A DNA stretch of 19,879 nt, from the NCBI GenBank assembly GCA_019307805.1, contig JAFDIX010000009.1, positions 1 through 19,879 of the forward strand. Reading direction: 5' to 3'. Under the pieces are notes generated by a model that was not told the DNA's origin, made no database searches, and saw only the letters and a program-made list of their open reading frames with translations. This document shows positions 6,564 to 15,100 of the stretch, piece by piece. The stretch comes from Deltaproteobacteria bacterium (GTDB lineage: Bacteria; Desulfobacterota; DSM-4660; Desulfatiglandales; HGW-15). The position numbers were made by a program, and so were the translations under genes. The first letter of the stretch is position 1. Every line of letters begins with the position of its first letter.

Positions 6564-7826
6564 CTATTTACCGAAGGACCACATCAGGGCAAACATCACA
6601 AGGTGCTGGTTGGGAACGAGGTGATTATCCGATCCCTCGTAAAAACCCCCGTCCGATCCGGTTGAACGATCGTAGCGATACTCCAGGCAGGCAGCAATAG
6701 TGTGTTGTGCAAATGGGTTAATTGTGTATTTCAGAGTGGCGGTGTAGGCCTGGATAAACTGTTCCGCACCTGTCGATAATCCGTCAGGGTCATAGTAAAA
6801 TTCCGGTCGAAATGCCAGGCTCAGGGGATCGCTGATCTGCCACTTTGCCCACAGAGCACCTGCCAGCCAATAGTACCTCGGGTTACCCATTTGCTCCGCC
6901 TGTTTTTCCACGCCGAAGTCAAATGACAGAGCCAGCAAAAAAGGATCGCAATTCCATTCCAGGATGGAATCGGAAAAAAATCGCCAGTATTTGATTGCTG
7001 TATCTTCCTGATCCGGCCCGTAGTAAATATTTTGGGTAAAGGTGACCTTTTTAGACCTCTTCCAGTTCATCTGCATACTCAAACTGGGTGTGTCGTTGGG
7101 GTTTGTAAGATAGTTCCACCCACTCACGGCATAAAATGCCAAATCGATTGTATCGCTCACCGGGTAGGATGAATTATTCGCGCCAAAGAAAAAGTAGGGC
7201 ACAAAGTCCGTGATATATCCGCGTGTATAATTAGGATTTTCAATGGCATGATAGGATTCATAGGCTATGTGGCTGTTGATAAGCCCACCAGTCACCTGGA
7301 TTCCATTACCCACCGCAAAAAGGTATGACAGATTGGCGCGGTAAAGGTGCCGCCAGAAGTCCGCACCTGAGATGGCTTCGTTGTCATCGGGTGCCAGCCC
7401 TTTGACATCGACACCGCCCTGTACTCCAAACTCCAGACCCCACCGGGATTCGGGCAGCGCTTCCTTGCGCACATACCCCATGGCCATATTTACTTTTGGC
7501 TTGTCGACTTCGAATGTAGTGGATTTACTTCGCCAGAGACCATTTCCGGGATCATTAAAGCTTACAGTATAGCCTAGATCCAGATAGGCCCCATAGCGCC
7601 AATGACCGGTTCGCGCCTCTTCTGTTTCAATGTGCCCGGATTCTTGCCTGGAAGACCGGTCCTGAGTCTCCGGAAGTGCCGGGTTGTTTTCCCCGGCCTG
7701 TGAGGGTAAAACAAAGATTACAAGAAGTCCCCACAGAGCCATGGCGTTGAGGATAATAAGGGGACGTTGTTGAATATGTTGAATAAATGTTGTCAGTTTT
7801 CTTATGAGGAGCTTTAAAAAAAGCAT
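6564..7826 (-). CDS. Outer-membrane beta-barrel protein (OmpL-like putative porin, BBP2 type)
   Basis: 420 residues from ATG 7826. An N-terminal hydrophobic segment (NAMALWGLLVIFVLPSQA) is a signal peptide. The mature part alternates aromatic and polar residues as in beta strands, opens with YGAYLDLGYTVSFNDPGN (typical of the BBP2/OmpL-like porin family), and ends in MFALMWSFGK; barrels usually end near an aromatic residue, so Phe two from the end fits loosely. Expected role: passive channel in the outer membrane; substrate unknown. The start is uncertain: neither ATG 7826 nor ATG 7742 (directly before the signal core) has a good ribosome site, and the AAGGAAG at about 7845-7851 is placed for another frame. 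The frame stays open to 8060 but would then overlap the regulator. A good promoter lies at 7865-7894. It follows the NifA-like gene by 133 bp, which might suggest regulation, but no sigma-54 promoter was found. Confidence 0.8.
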   Translation of the reverse strand: MLFLKLLIRKLTTFIQHIQQRPLIILNAMALWGLLVIFVLPSQAGENNPALPETQDRSSRQESGHIETEEARTGHWRYGAYLDLGYTVSFNDPGNGLWRSKSTTFEVDKPKVNMAMGYVRKEALPESRWGLEFGVQGGVDVKGLAPDDNEAISGADFWRHLYRANLSYLFAVGNGIQVTGGLINSHIAYESYHAIENPNYTRGYITDFVPYFFFGANNSSYPVSDTIDLAFYAVSGWNYLTNPNDTPSLSMQMNWKRSKKVTFTQNIYYGPDQEDTAIKYWRFFSDSILEWNCDPFLLALSFDFGVEKQAEQMGNPRYYWLAGALWAKWQISDPLSLAFRPEFYYDPDGLSTGAEQFIQAYTATLKYTINPFAQHTIAACLEYRYDRSTGSDGGFYEGSDNHLVPNQHLVMFALMWSFGK

Positions 7827-7864
7827 AAGCGCCAGGCAAAGACTTGCTTCCTTTCTTGCTTTGC

Positions 7865-7894
7865 ATATTAAGCCTCTGCCGTGTTGAAAGTCAA
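7865..7894 (-). promoter_or_regulatory. Sigma-70-type promoter for the beta-barrel gene
   Basis: Minus strand: -35 TTGACT (7894-7889), 18-nt spacer, -10 TAATAT (7870-7865), predicted start near 7858. This gives a leader of about 32 nt to ATG 7826 and argues against starts upstream of about 7858. Confidence 0.6.
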
Positions 7895-7917
7895 CGCATT
7901 GAAGAACCCTGCAGCAA

Positions 7918-7942
7918 GACTTGTCGACAAGCTCAAGTCGAC
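7918..7942. other. Inverted repeat downstream of the NifA-like gene
   Basis: GACTTG (7918-7923) pairs with CAAGTC (7934-7939); a perfect 12-bp palindrome CTTGTCGACAAG (7920-7931) overlaps it, and GTCGAC occurs twice. It lies between the regulator's stop and the barrel promoter. It could be a weak hairpin or operator; no T-run follows. Confidence 0.35.
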
Positions 7943-7959
7943 GCGCTACGGGAAACGCC

Positions 7960-9501
7960 TTATTTGTACTGTTTGGGCTGGATTTGATATTTTCTGACCT
8001 TATACCCGAATATCCGTTCCGTGCTCTCAAGCGCTGTGGCTGCCTGTCGCATGTTTCCACGGTGACTCTTCAGGGCATCGATCAGTAATTCCTTCTCAAA
8101 GCGCTCGATAGCATCCTTCAGGGACTGGCTCTGGTGGGTTCCCGTATCTTCCGCGGTCTGGAGGGTGGGGGGCAGGTGGTAGCTGTGCAAGACCTGGTCC
8201 TCGCACAACAAAACGGCCCGCTCGATACAGTTTTCAAGCTCCCTGACATTTCCGGGCCAGTGATATTGCGCCAGGGCGTCTATGGTTGGTGTTGAAATCC
8301 GTTTCACATCCTTGTTGTATTCCTGATCGTATTTCTCCAGGAAATAATCTGCAAGCAGGAGGACATCGGCCTCCCTATCACGGAGGGCAGGGAGATAAAT
8401 GGGGTAGACATTCAGTCGATAGTAGAGGTCCTCCCTGAACTCCCCCAGTTCAACAGCCTCCCCCAGGTCCTTGTTTGTCGCTGCGATAAGGCGGACGTTG
8501 ACCTTAATGGTCTTTGTCCCGCCAAGTCTTTCCAACTCCTTTTCCTGCAAAACCCGAAGGAGTTTACCCTGGCTTTCCAGGGCAAGAGACCCTATTTCAT
8601 CCAAAAAGATGGTCCCGTTATTGGCCAGTTCAAACTTGCCTTCTTTCTGTTTGCTGGCCCCGGTAAAGGCCCCCTTCTCGTGGCCGAAAAGCTCAGCCTC
8701 CACCAGATTGGCCGGCAGGGCTGCGCAGTTGACTTTGATAAAGGGCATGTCGGTGCGATGACTGTTGTAATGAAGGGCATTCGCCGCCAACTCTTTGCCC
8801 GTGCCGCTCTCTCCCAGAAGCAGGACATTGGCGTTGCTCTTTGCGACCTGGGTAATAAGGTGGAAAACTTCCTGCATCTTCCGGCTGTTGCCGATAATGG
8901 AGCTGAAACTGTATTTTTTCCCAAGCTCTTTTTTTAACCTCAGGTTCTCCTGGTTCAATAAATCCTTTTCCTGATTGATTTTCTCAAGTATGGACACCTT
9001 CCGGGCGATAAGCCCGCTGATAATGGTCAAAAGCCGAACATCCTCCTTAAGGGGCGAAGATCCCTCAAAGACCCGGTCCGCGCTGAGGGCACCCATAACC
9101 CTTCGGCCCTCTTTGATTGGGACGCAGATAAAGGAAATTTTGGACTTGTCCATCCGGCTTCTGGCACCCGTTCTATCCAGAAAAAGTGGTTCTGCATCAA
9201 TATTGGGCACGGCCATGGGGCGGCCGCTCTCCACCACACGCCCTGTAACCCCCTCTCCTACCCTGTAGCGCCCTTTGGTCTTTGCATTGGAGGAGATGCC
9301 GTGGGCCACTTCCGTACGGATTTCTGAGGAGCCGGGATGCAGAAGGGTGATGGAACCCCGCTTCATACTCAGGTATTCGGACAACAAATCAAGGACCCGA
9401 TAGAGGGCCTTCCTCAGGTCCATGGTGGCATGGATGGCCTTGGTGATTTCATAAAGGCATTCAATTTCATCCAGTCTGGCCCTCACGGTCTTGGATGCCA
9501 T
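7960..9501 (-). CDS. NifA-like sigma-54-dependent activator (GAF-AAA+-HTH)
   Basis: 513-residue enhancer-binding protein that would drive sigma-54 RNA polymerase. Order: GAF sensor domain (about 10-175), a coiled linker (EKINQEKDLLNQENLRLKKE), AAA+ domain (about 200-430) with Walker A GESGTGKE (230-237), the sigma-54 contact loop GAFTGA (277-282), Walker B IFLDEIG (298-304) and the second region of homology with WPGNVRELENCIERAV (415-430), then a Fis-type HTH ending STERIFGYKVRKYQIQP, a tail typical of NifA-like regulators. ATG 9501 has GAGAGG about 10 nt upstream. No nif genes are present, so a nitrogen-fixation role is not shown; general nitrogen control is equally plausible given the glutamate synthase, PurF and CarAB neighbours. 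A transposon end lies 25 bp upstream of the start, so the original promoter may be displaced. Confidence 0.9.
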   Translation of the reverse strand: MASKTVRARLDEIECLYEITKAIHATMDLRKALYRVLDLLSEYLSMKRGSITLLHPGSSEIRTEVAHGISSNAKTKGRYRVGEGVTGRVVESGRPMAVPNIDAEPLFLDRTGARSRMDKSKISFICVPIKEGRRVMGALSADRVFEGSSPLKEDVRLLTIISGLIARKVSILEKINQEKDLLNQENLRLKKELGKKYSFSSIIGNSRKMQEVFHLITQVAKSNANVLLLGESGTGKELAANALHYNSHRTDMPFIKVNCAALPANLVEAELFGHEKGAFTGASKQKEGKFELANNGTIFLDEIGSLALESQGKLLRVLQEKELERLGGTKTIKVNVRLIAATNKDLGEAVELGEFREDLYYRLNVYPIYLPALRDREADVLLLADYFLEKYDQEYNKDVKRISTPTIDALAQYHWPGNVRELENCIERAVLLCEDQVLHSYHLPPTLQTAEDTGTHQSQSLKDAIERFEKELLIDALKSHRGNMRQAATALESTERIFGYKVRKYQIQPKQYK

Positions 9502-9525
9502 GGAATAAAATCCTCTCTCTAGGCT

Positions 9526-9553
9526 TAGGGGTCAAGTCTTTGCTTGACGCATA
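9526..9553 (-). repeat. Left terminal REP-like palindrome of RAYT element
   Basis: 28-bp end, identical in inverted orientation to 10538-10565; inner stem GTCAAG (9531-9536) / CTTGAC (9543-9548). It overlaps the transposase stop codon. Confidence 0.9.
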
Positions 9554-10512
9554 GTCAGGATAGAATATATCTGTTGGTATGACTTCTGCAGTTTTGAATC
9601 ACGTTGCAATTGGCTGCCGGTGCGGATGACCACACTGCTTACTGAAGTGTACGACTCCATATTGAAAGCCTTGGCAATTACAGCTATCCTCTCTCTACTT
9701 AGCCGCCTAGAAAGATAGATCGCTAACTTTCGTGGTTCATTTGTCTTACCCCTTTTGGGTTCTAAAATCTCTTTTTCATCAATATCATAGAATTTACAAA
9801 CGGCCCTTCTTATCTCCTCAACACTGGGGGCTAATGTCTTGGATTGCGGGACTTCCCTATCGTATTTTTTGTCGAAAAAGCTTTCCTTTGCCCATTTTAT
9901 GAATTTGTCGCCGCCCAAAATAGGTGGTACTCTGATCTTACCAAGAAACTCTGTTAAAGCCTCAGAATTTTCTTTCAAGATAAAATCTTTGTAAAGCCTT
10001 ATGCCGGTATTTCTATCTTCGGAAAAAAGCGAAAGGATAAAGTCTTTATGCAACCAATCCCATTTCTTTGCATTGGATATAAACCCATTGTGACTGCTCC
10101 AGGGATAGTGGCCAAAATTGGTTTCCAAACCAGACTCAAAAGGATTTCGATGAATATAGCGAACCAACTCAAGAAGGTAACTGTCCTGATCAATAAGAAT
10201 GGATTTATAGCGCCCCCTAAAGAGCGGTCCATCATAATCGTGCTTTTTGTTGAACCTCTGTGTATAAACTGCATTTACTTGTCTCATGAAGCTTGAAAGG
10301 TTGCCATCAGGTGTCTGTATCAGCAGGTGATAATGATTAGGCATGAGACAATAGGCAGTAACACACACATTGTACATTTCGGATGCCTCACGCAAAAGTT
10401 CAATAAAAGTGAGATAATCGCCCCTATCTTCATAAATCTCTTCATGACGGCGCCCGCGGTTCATTAAATGATACCATGCATCAGGGTATAGGATTCTCAA
10501 CGGTCTGGACAT
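9532..10512 (-). CDS. REP-associated tyrosine (Y1/HUH) transposase with DnaA-like C-terminal domain
   Basis: 326 residues. The N-terminal Y1 transposase domain shows the HUH motif in CLMPNHYHLLIQT (His 60 and 62), a likely catalytic Tyr 83 (AVYTQRFNKKH) and the family hallmarks GPLFRGRYKSILID and YIHRNPFESGL. It would nick and rejoin single-stranded DNA at the flanking palindromes. Residues about 228-300 (SVEEIRRAVCKFYDIDEKEI, PKRGKTNEPRKLAIYLSRRL) resemble the DNA-binding domain IV of DnaA, an add-on found in some relatives of this family. The last residues MRQAKT and the TGA stop (9534-9532) are encoded inside the left terminal repeat. Start ATG 10512 has only a weak ribosome site. The gene is visibly more AT-rich than its neighbours, consistent with transfer. 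It appears intact. Confidence 0.9.
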   Translation of the reverse strand: MSRPLRILYPDAWYHLMNRGRRHEEIYEDRGDYLTFIELLREASEMYNVCVTAYCLMPNHYHLLIQTPDGNLSSFMRQVNAVYTQRFNKKHDYDGPLFRGRYKSILIDQDSYLLELVRYIHRNPFESGLETNFGHYPWSSHNGFISNAKKWDWLHKDFILSLFSEDRNTGIRLYKDFILKENSEALTEFLGKIRVPPILGGDKFIKWAKESFFDKKYDREVPQSKTLAPSVEEIRRAVCKFYDIDEKEILEPKRGKTNEPRKLAIYLSRRLSRERIAVIAKAFNMESYTSVSSVVIRTGSQLQRDSKLQKSYQQIYSILTMRQAKT

Positions 10513-10537
10513 GGCAGTAGCCTATGCACTTTTCAGT

Positions 10538-10565
10538 TATGCGTCAAGCAAAGACTTGACCCCTA
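10538..10565 (+). repeat. Right terminal REP-like palindrome of RAYT element
   Basis: Exact reverse complement of 9526-9553; inner stem GTCAAG/CTTGAC at 10543-10560. It ends 17 bp from the purF stop codon and 26 bp upstream of the transposase start. Confidence 0.9.
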
Positions 10566-10582
10566 TTCTTGGCGATAACCTC

Positions 10583-12013
10583 CTACTCGGTTTCAAGACA
10601 GTACTTATCGAAAGTTTCGTCAATGGGAACAGGGTAACACCCGTCAAAGCAGGCGAGACAGAGTTCCTCTCTGGGAATGACCGTCGCCTCGACCAGGTTT
10701 CCAATACTCAGATATCCCAGGCTGTCCAGCCCAATGAAATCCCGTATCTCGTCAACGCGTTTCTGCGCTGCTATCAACTCTCCCTTGGTCGAGAAGTCGA
10801 TACCGTAATGGCATGGAAATCGATGGGGCGGACAACTCACGAGCATATGCACCTCCCGTGCCCCTATGGTGCGCAGGGTATTGATCCTCGTCCGGGAGGT
10901 CGTCCCCCGAATGATGGAATCCTCTATGATCAATACCCGTTGGTCCTGCAGTAATTCCTTTACCGGGTTGAGTTTTACTTTGACCCCGAAATCCCGCATG
11001 CTCTGGGAAGGCTGGATAAAGGTTCGGCCCACATAGTGATTTCTGATAACACCCATCTCCAGAGGAATACCGGATGCATGGGCATAGCCAATGGCCGCAT
11101 AGTTTCCCGAGTCCGGAATGGGCATCATCAGGTCTGCATCAATGGGATACTCTTTTGCAAGGAGTTTTCCGGATTGCTTGCGAAAGAGATAGACGTTCTG
11201 CCCGAATACATTGCTGTCCGGTCTGGCAAAATAGATGAGTTCAAAGATGCATTGGGCCTTGGGTGAAGGGTTTTCCGGCTTGATGCTTTCGAGGCCGTCC
11301 TTGTTTATGATGATGATCTCCCCGGGATCTATCTCCCGCACATACTCCGCCTCCACCAGATCCAGGGCACACGACTCAGAGGCCACCACAAAACCGGAGT
11401 CCATCTTCCCAAGGCAGAGTGGTCGGAATCCGTGGGGGTCCTTGACCGCTATGATGGTGTCTTCGGTCATAATCACCATGGAGTAGGCCCCTTTGATTCG
11501 CCCCATGGTGTGGTGCACGGCCCCTGCCAAGCCCTTGCTCATGGACTTTGCGAGGAGATGAAGCACTATCTCACTGTCCATGGTGGTCTGAAAAATGGAC
11601 CCGCTGTTTTCCAGGTCTTCTCGAATCTGCCGCGCATTGACCAGGTTCCCGTTATGGGCGATGGCCAGTGTCTTTCCCGCGTATTGGACCCTGAAGGGCT
11701 GGGCATTGGTCAGGAGGGAGGAACCGGTCGTGGAATACCGGACGTGCCCCAGGGCGATATCCCCCTCCAGCCTGTCGAGAATCTGCTCGTCGAAAATATC
11801 CGGAACCAGCCCCATGGCCTTATGCTCCAGGACCCGTTTTCCGTCTGAACTGATGATCCCGGCGCTCTCCTGCCCCCTGTGCTGGAGCGCATAAAGCCCG
11901 AAATAGGTCAACTTTGCAGCTTCCTCGTGACCGTAAACAGCGAAGACCCCGCACTCATCCCTTGGGCGACTCGGGGGAACGAAATGTGTCTGATCCCTTA
12001 TTTTTGATTCCAT
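10583..12013 (-). CDS. purF: Amidophosphoribosyltransferase (first step of purine synthesis)
   Basis: 476 residues; converts PRPP and glutamine to 5-phosphoribosylamine in the cytoplasm. A 20-residue propeptide (MESKIRDQTHFVPPSRPRDE) precedes the catalytic Cys 21 in CGVFAVYG and must be removed to free the N-terminal nucleophile. Glutamine-site residues are present: LQHRGQESAG, GHVRYSTTG, AHNGNLVN, TTMDSEIV. The PRPP loop is IIEDSIIRGTTS (362-373). Cys 255 (AQCIFELIYFARPDS), Cys 401, Cys 452 and Cys 455 (LCLACFDGCYP) match the spacing of the 4Fe-4S ligands of Bacillus subtilis PurF, so this is the oxygen-sensitive, Fe-S type. ATG 12013 is preceded by AAGGTAGG. The gene follows carB by 155 bp; the RAYT element begins just after its stop. 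Confidence 0.96.
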   Translation of the reverse strand: MESKIRDQTHFVPPSRPRDECGVFAVYGHEEAAKLTYFGLYALQHRGQESAGIISSDGKRVLEHKAMGLVPDIFDEQILDRLEGDIALGHVRYSTTGSSLLTNAQPFRVQYAGKTLAIAHNGNLVNARQIREDLENSGSIFQTTMDSEIVLHLLAKSMSKGLAGAVHHTMGRIKGAYSMVIMTEDTIIAVKDPHGFRPLCLGKMDSGFVVASESCALDLVEAEYVREIDPGEIIIINKDGLESIKPENPSPKAQCIFELIYFARPDSNVFGQNVYLFRKQSGKLLAKEYPIDADLMMPIPDSGNYAAIGYAHASGIPLEMGVIRNHYVGRTFIQPSQSMRDFGVKVKLNPVKELLQDQRVLIIEDSIIRGTTSRTRINTLRTIGAREVHMLVSCPPHRFPCHYGIDFSTKGELIAAQKRVDEIRDFIGLDSLGYLSIGNLVEATVIPREELCLACFDGCYPVPIDETFDKYCLETE

Positions 12014-12049
12014 GGACGGCCTACCTTTTAGAGTGATACCGGATTTACC

Positions 12050-12098
12050 GGATGCTGGTCGAAGAACCCGGCCTTACCTCAAGCACACCTTCGAGGTG
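12050..12098. repeat. Dispersed repeat fragment (copy 3) and small hairpin
   Basis: GGATGCTGGTCGAAGA followed by ACCCG matches 4732-4752 at 20 of 21 positions. A 5-bp hairpin CACCT (12086-12090) / AGGTG (12094-12098) follows. Both lie in the 155-bp carB-purF spacer. No T-run, so a terminator is not claimed. Confidence 0.55.
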
Positions 12099-12168
12099 CT
12101 CACACTGTCAAGAGAAGGGGCATGGTTTCTTCGTTACTAACATTCCAACTACGCATGACCTGCCCAAC

Positions 12169-15100
12169 CTATCCCTGCGCCCCTTCTGCATGGTACTCCT
12201 GAAGCGTCTTTACACCCAGGGTCCCTTCCTTCATGGCCTGGATGGCCAGGGCCGTGGCTTTGGCCCCTGCCAGGGTAGTGGTATAGGGGATATTAAAGGT
12301 CAGGGCCGTGCGGCGGATGGAGTAGGATTCACTGATGGCTTTTTTATCGCTCGTGGTGTTGATGACCAGATGGATTTCATTATTTTTAATCATGTCTACG
12401 ATATGTGGTCTGCCTTCACGAACCTTTTTCACTCTCTGATTGACAATCCCGTGTTCTGAAAGGAGCCTGGAGGTCCCGGAAGTTGCCACGATATTGAAAC
12501 CGAGATCGTAGAAGACAAAGGCCGTATTCAGCAGGGCCAATTTATCTTCGTCTTTGACACTCATGAACACCGTACCCGACTGGGGCAGTTTTTGGCCGGC
12601 AGCCAATTGGGATTTGGCAAAGGCAAGGCCAAAGGACTGATCGATCCCCATGACCTCTCCTGTGGATTTCATTTCAGGCCCCAGAATGATATCCACTCCG
12701 GGAAACCTGGCAAAGGGAAATACCGATTCCTTCACCGAGATGTGTGAGGGAGTCTCCTCCTGGTCCAATCCCAGATCCTTCAGGCGCTCTCCCATAATAA
12801 CCTTTGTGGCCAACTTGGCCAGGGGAACCCCGCTGGCCTTGCTCACAAATGGTATTGTTCGGGAGGCCCTGGGATTGACCTCCAGGACGTAGATCACGTC
12901 GTTCTTCACGGCATATTGGATGTTCATCAGCCCGACCACCCCCAGTTCCCTGGCCAGGGCCTCTGTATGGACTTTGAGTTGTTCAAGAATATCTTTTCCC
13001 AGCGATATGGGGGGCAGGACGCAGGCGCTGTCACCGCTGTGTATACCCGCCTCTTCGATATGCTCCATGATACCCCCGATAATCGTGTCTTGCCCGTCTG
13101 AAAGGGCATCCACATCCACTTCAATGGCATTTTCCAGAAAACGGTCGATGAGCACCGGTTTGCCCGGGGATACCTGTACGGCGTTTTGAATATAATACTC
13201 CAGATCCTTCTGGTCATAGACGATCTCCATGCCCCGCCCTCCCAGGACGAATGAAGGTCGCACCACAACAGGATACCCGATCCTTCGAGCCACTTGAATG
13301 GCCTCTTCTCCATTGGTGGCGATGCCGTTATCGGGCTGGAGAATATCGAGTTTTTTCAATAGGATCTGAAACCGCTCCCTGTCTTCAGCCCGATCTATGC
13401 TGTCCGGGCTCGTTCCGAGGATTCGGACCCCTGCTTCGGCCAGGGGAACGGATATGTTCAAAGGGGTCTGCCCTCCAAACTGCACAATCACCCCCTCCGG
13501 TTTTTCCTGGTCAATGATATTGAGGACATCCTCTCTGGTAAGGGGCTCAAAATAGAGCTTATCCGAAGTATCATAATCCGTACTCACCGTCTCCGGGTTG
13601 CTGTTGACCATGATACTCTCGATTCCCATCTCCCGGAGGGCAAAGGACGCCTGGACGCAGCAGTAATCGAATTCAATGCCCTGGCCGATTCGGTTGGGCC
13701 CTCCCCCGAGAATAACCACCTTTTTCCTGTCCGACGCCCGGGCCTCATTCTCCTGCTCATAGGTGGAGTAATAGTAGGGGGTATAGGCCTCGAATTCGGC
13801 GGCACAGGTATCCACAAGTTTGTAGACAGGGGTGACTCCGGCCTGTTTCCGGATCTCCCGGATGGTCTGTTCCCGGGAGGAAAAGATCACTGCAAGCTGG
13901 ATGTCGGAAAAACCGTATTCCTTGACCTGTTTCATGAAATCCGGATCCCATTTTTCCGGGGTAACCCCTTCCTCCTTCAGGGCCTTGAGCCGCTCTTCCA
14001 TGAAAAATATCTGTTCCATATGAAAGAGAAACCAGGGGTCAATGTGGCTCAATGCATAGATCCTCTCAATGGACATCCCATTGCGAAAGGCCTCCCGGAT
14101 CATGAAAAGCCGTTCCGAATTGGGATTGATAAGCCCTGCTTCCACTGTTTGAAGATCGAGGGGGCCTTCATGGGTTTCCGGTCGGTCAGACCCCAATCCG
14201 TACCGACCGATCTCCAGGGACCGGATTGCCTTCTGAAGGGATTCCTTGAAGGTCCTCCCGATGGCCATGGTCTCTCCGACCGAGCGCATGGAGGTGGTCA
14301 GTCTGTCCTCCGTCCCGGGGAACTTCTCAAAGGTCCAACGGGGGACTTTGACCACACAGTAGTCGATGGTGGGCTCAAAGGAGGCAAGGGTCTCCCGGGT
14401 AATATCGTTGGAGATCTCGTCCAGGGTGTATCCTACTGCGAGCTTGGCAGCGATTTTTGCGATGGGAAAGCCGGTGGCCTTGGATGCCAGGGCGGAGCTT
14501 CTGGAAACCCTGGGATTCATCTCTATGACTATCATCTCACCGTTTTCCGGATGAATGGCGAACTGGATATTGGACCCCCCGGTCTCAACCCCGATTTCCC
14601 GAATAATGTCGATGGCCGCATCCCGCATGGCCTGGTATTCTCTATCCGTGAGGGTTTGGGCCGGCGCCACGGTAATACTGTCCCCGGTGTGGACACCCAT
14701 GGCATCGAAATTCTCAATGGAACAGATAATCACCACGTTGTCCTTGAAATCCCGCATGACCTCCAACTCATATTCTTTCCAGCCAATCAGGGACTCCTCG
14801 ATGATCACTTCAGAAATCATGCTGGCAGCGAGCCCGGCCTTTGCAATGCTTTCCATCTCCTCGCGGTTGTAGGCCACGCCACTGCCGATCCCCCCCAGGG
14901 TAAAGCTGGCACGAATAATAACGGGGTATCCGATTTTGGCAGCCGCCTCCCGGGCCTGGTCCATGTTCCGGGCAATCCCGTTTTTTGGAACCCGCAGTCC
15001 AATGCTGTTCATGGCGTCGCGGAACTGCTCCCTGTCTTCCGCCTTGAGGATGACCGGCAGGGACGCACCAATCATCTCCACACCCAGCCTCTCCAGAACA

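Larger units (their letters stand above)
9526..10565 (-). mobile_element. RAYT/IS200-like element with perfect 28-bp inverted ends
   Basis: Positions 9526-9553 and 10538-10565 are exact reverse complements (28/28), each containing an inner inverted repeat GTCAAG/CTTGAC with a 6-nt loop, as in REP-type sequences. They enclose one Y1 transposase gene of the same orientation. Size 1,040 bp. No target-site duplication was seen, as expected for HUH enzymes. Confidence 0.85.

Noticed and set aside
7827..7959. Sigma-54 (-24/-12) promoter upstream of the beta-barrel gene
   Set aside because: No GG-N10-GC element with flanking consensus was found; a sigma-70-type promoter explains the region better.
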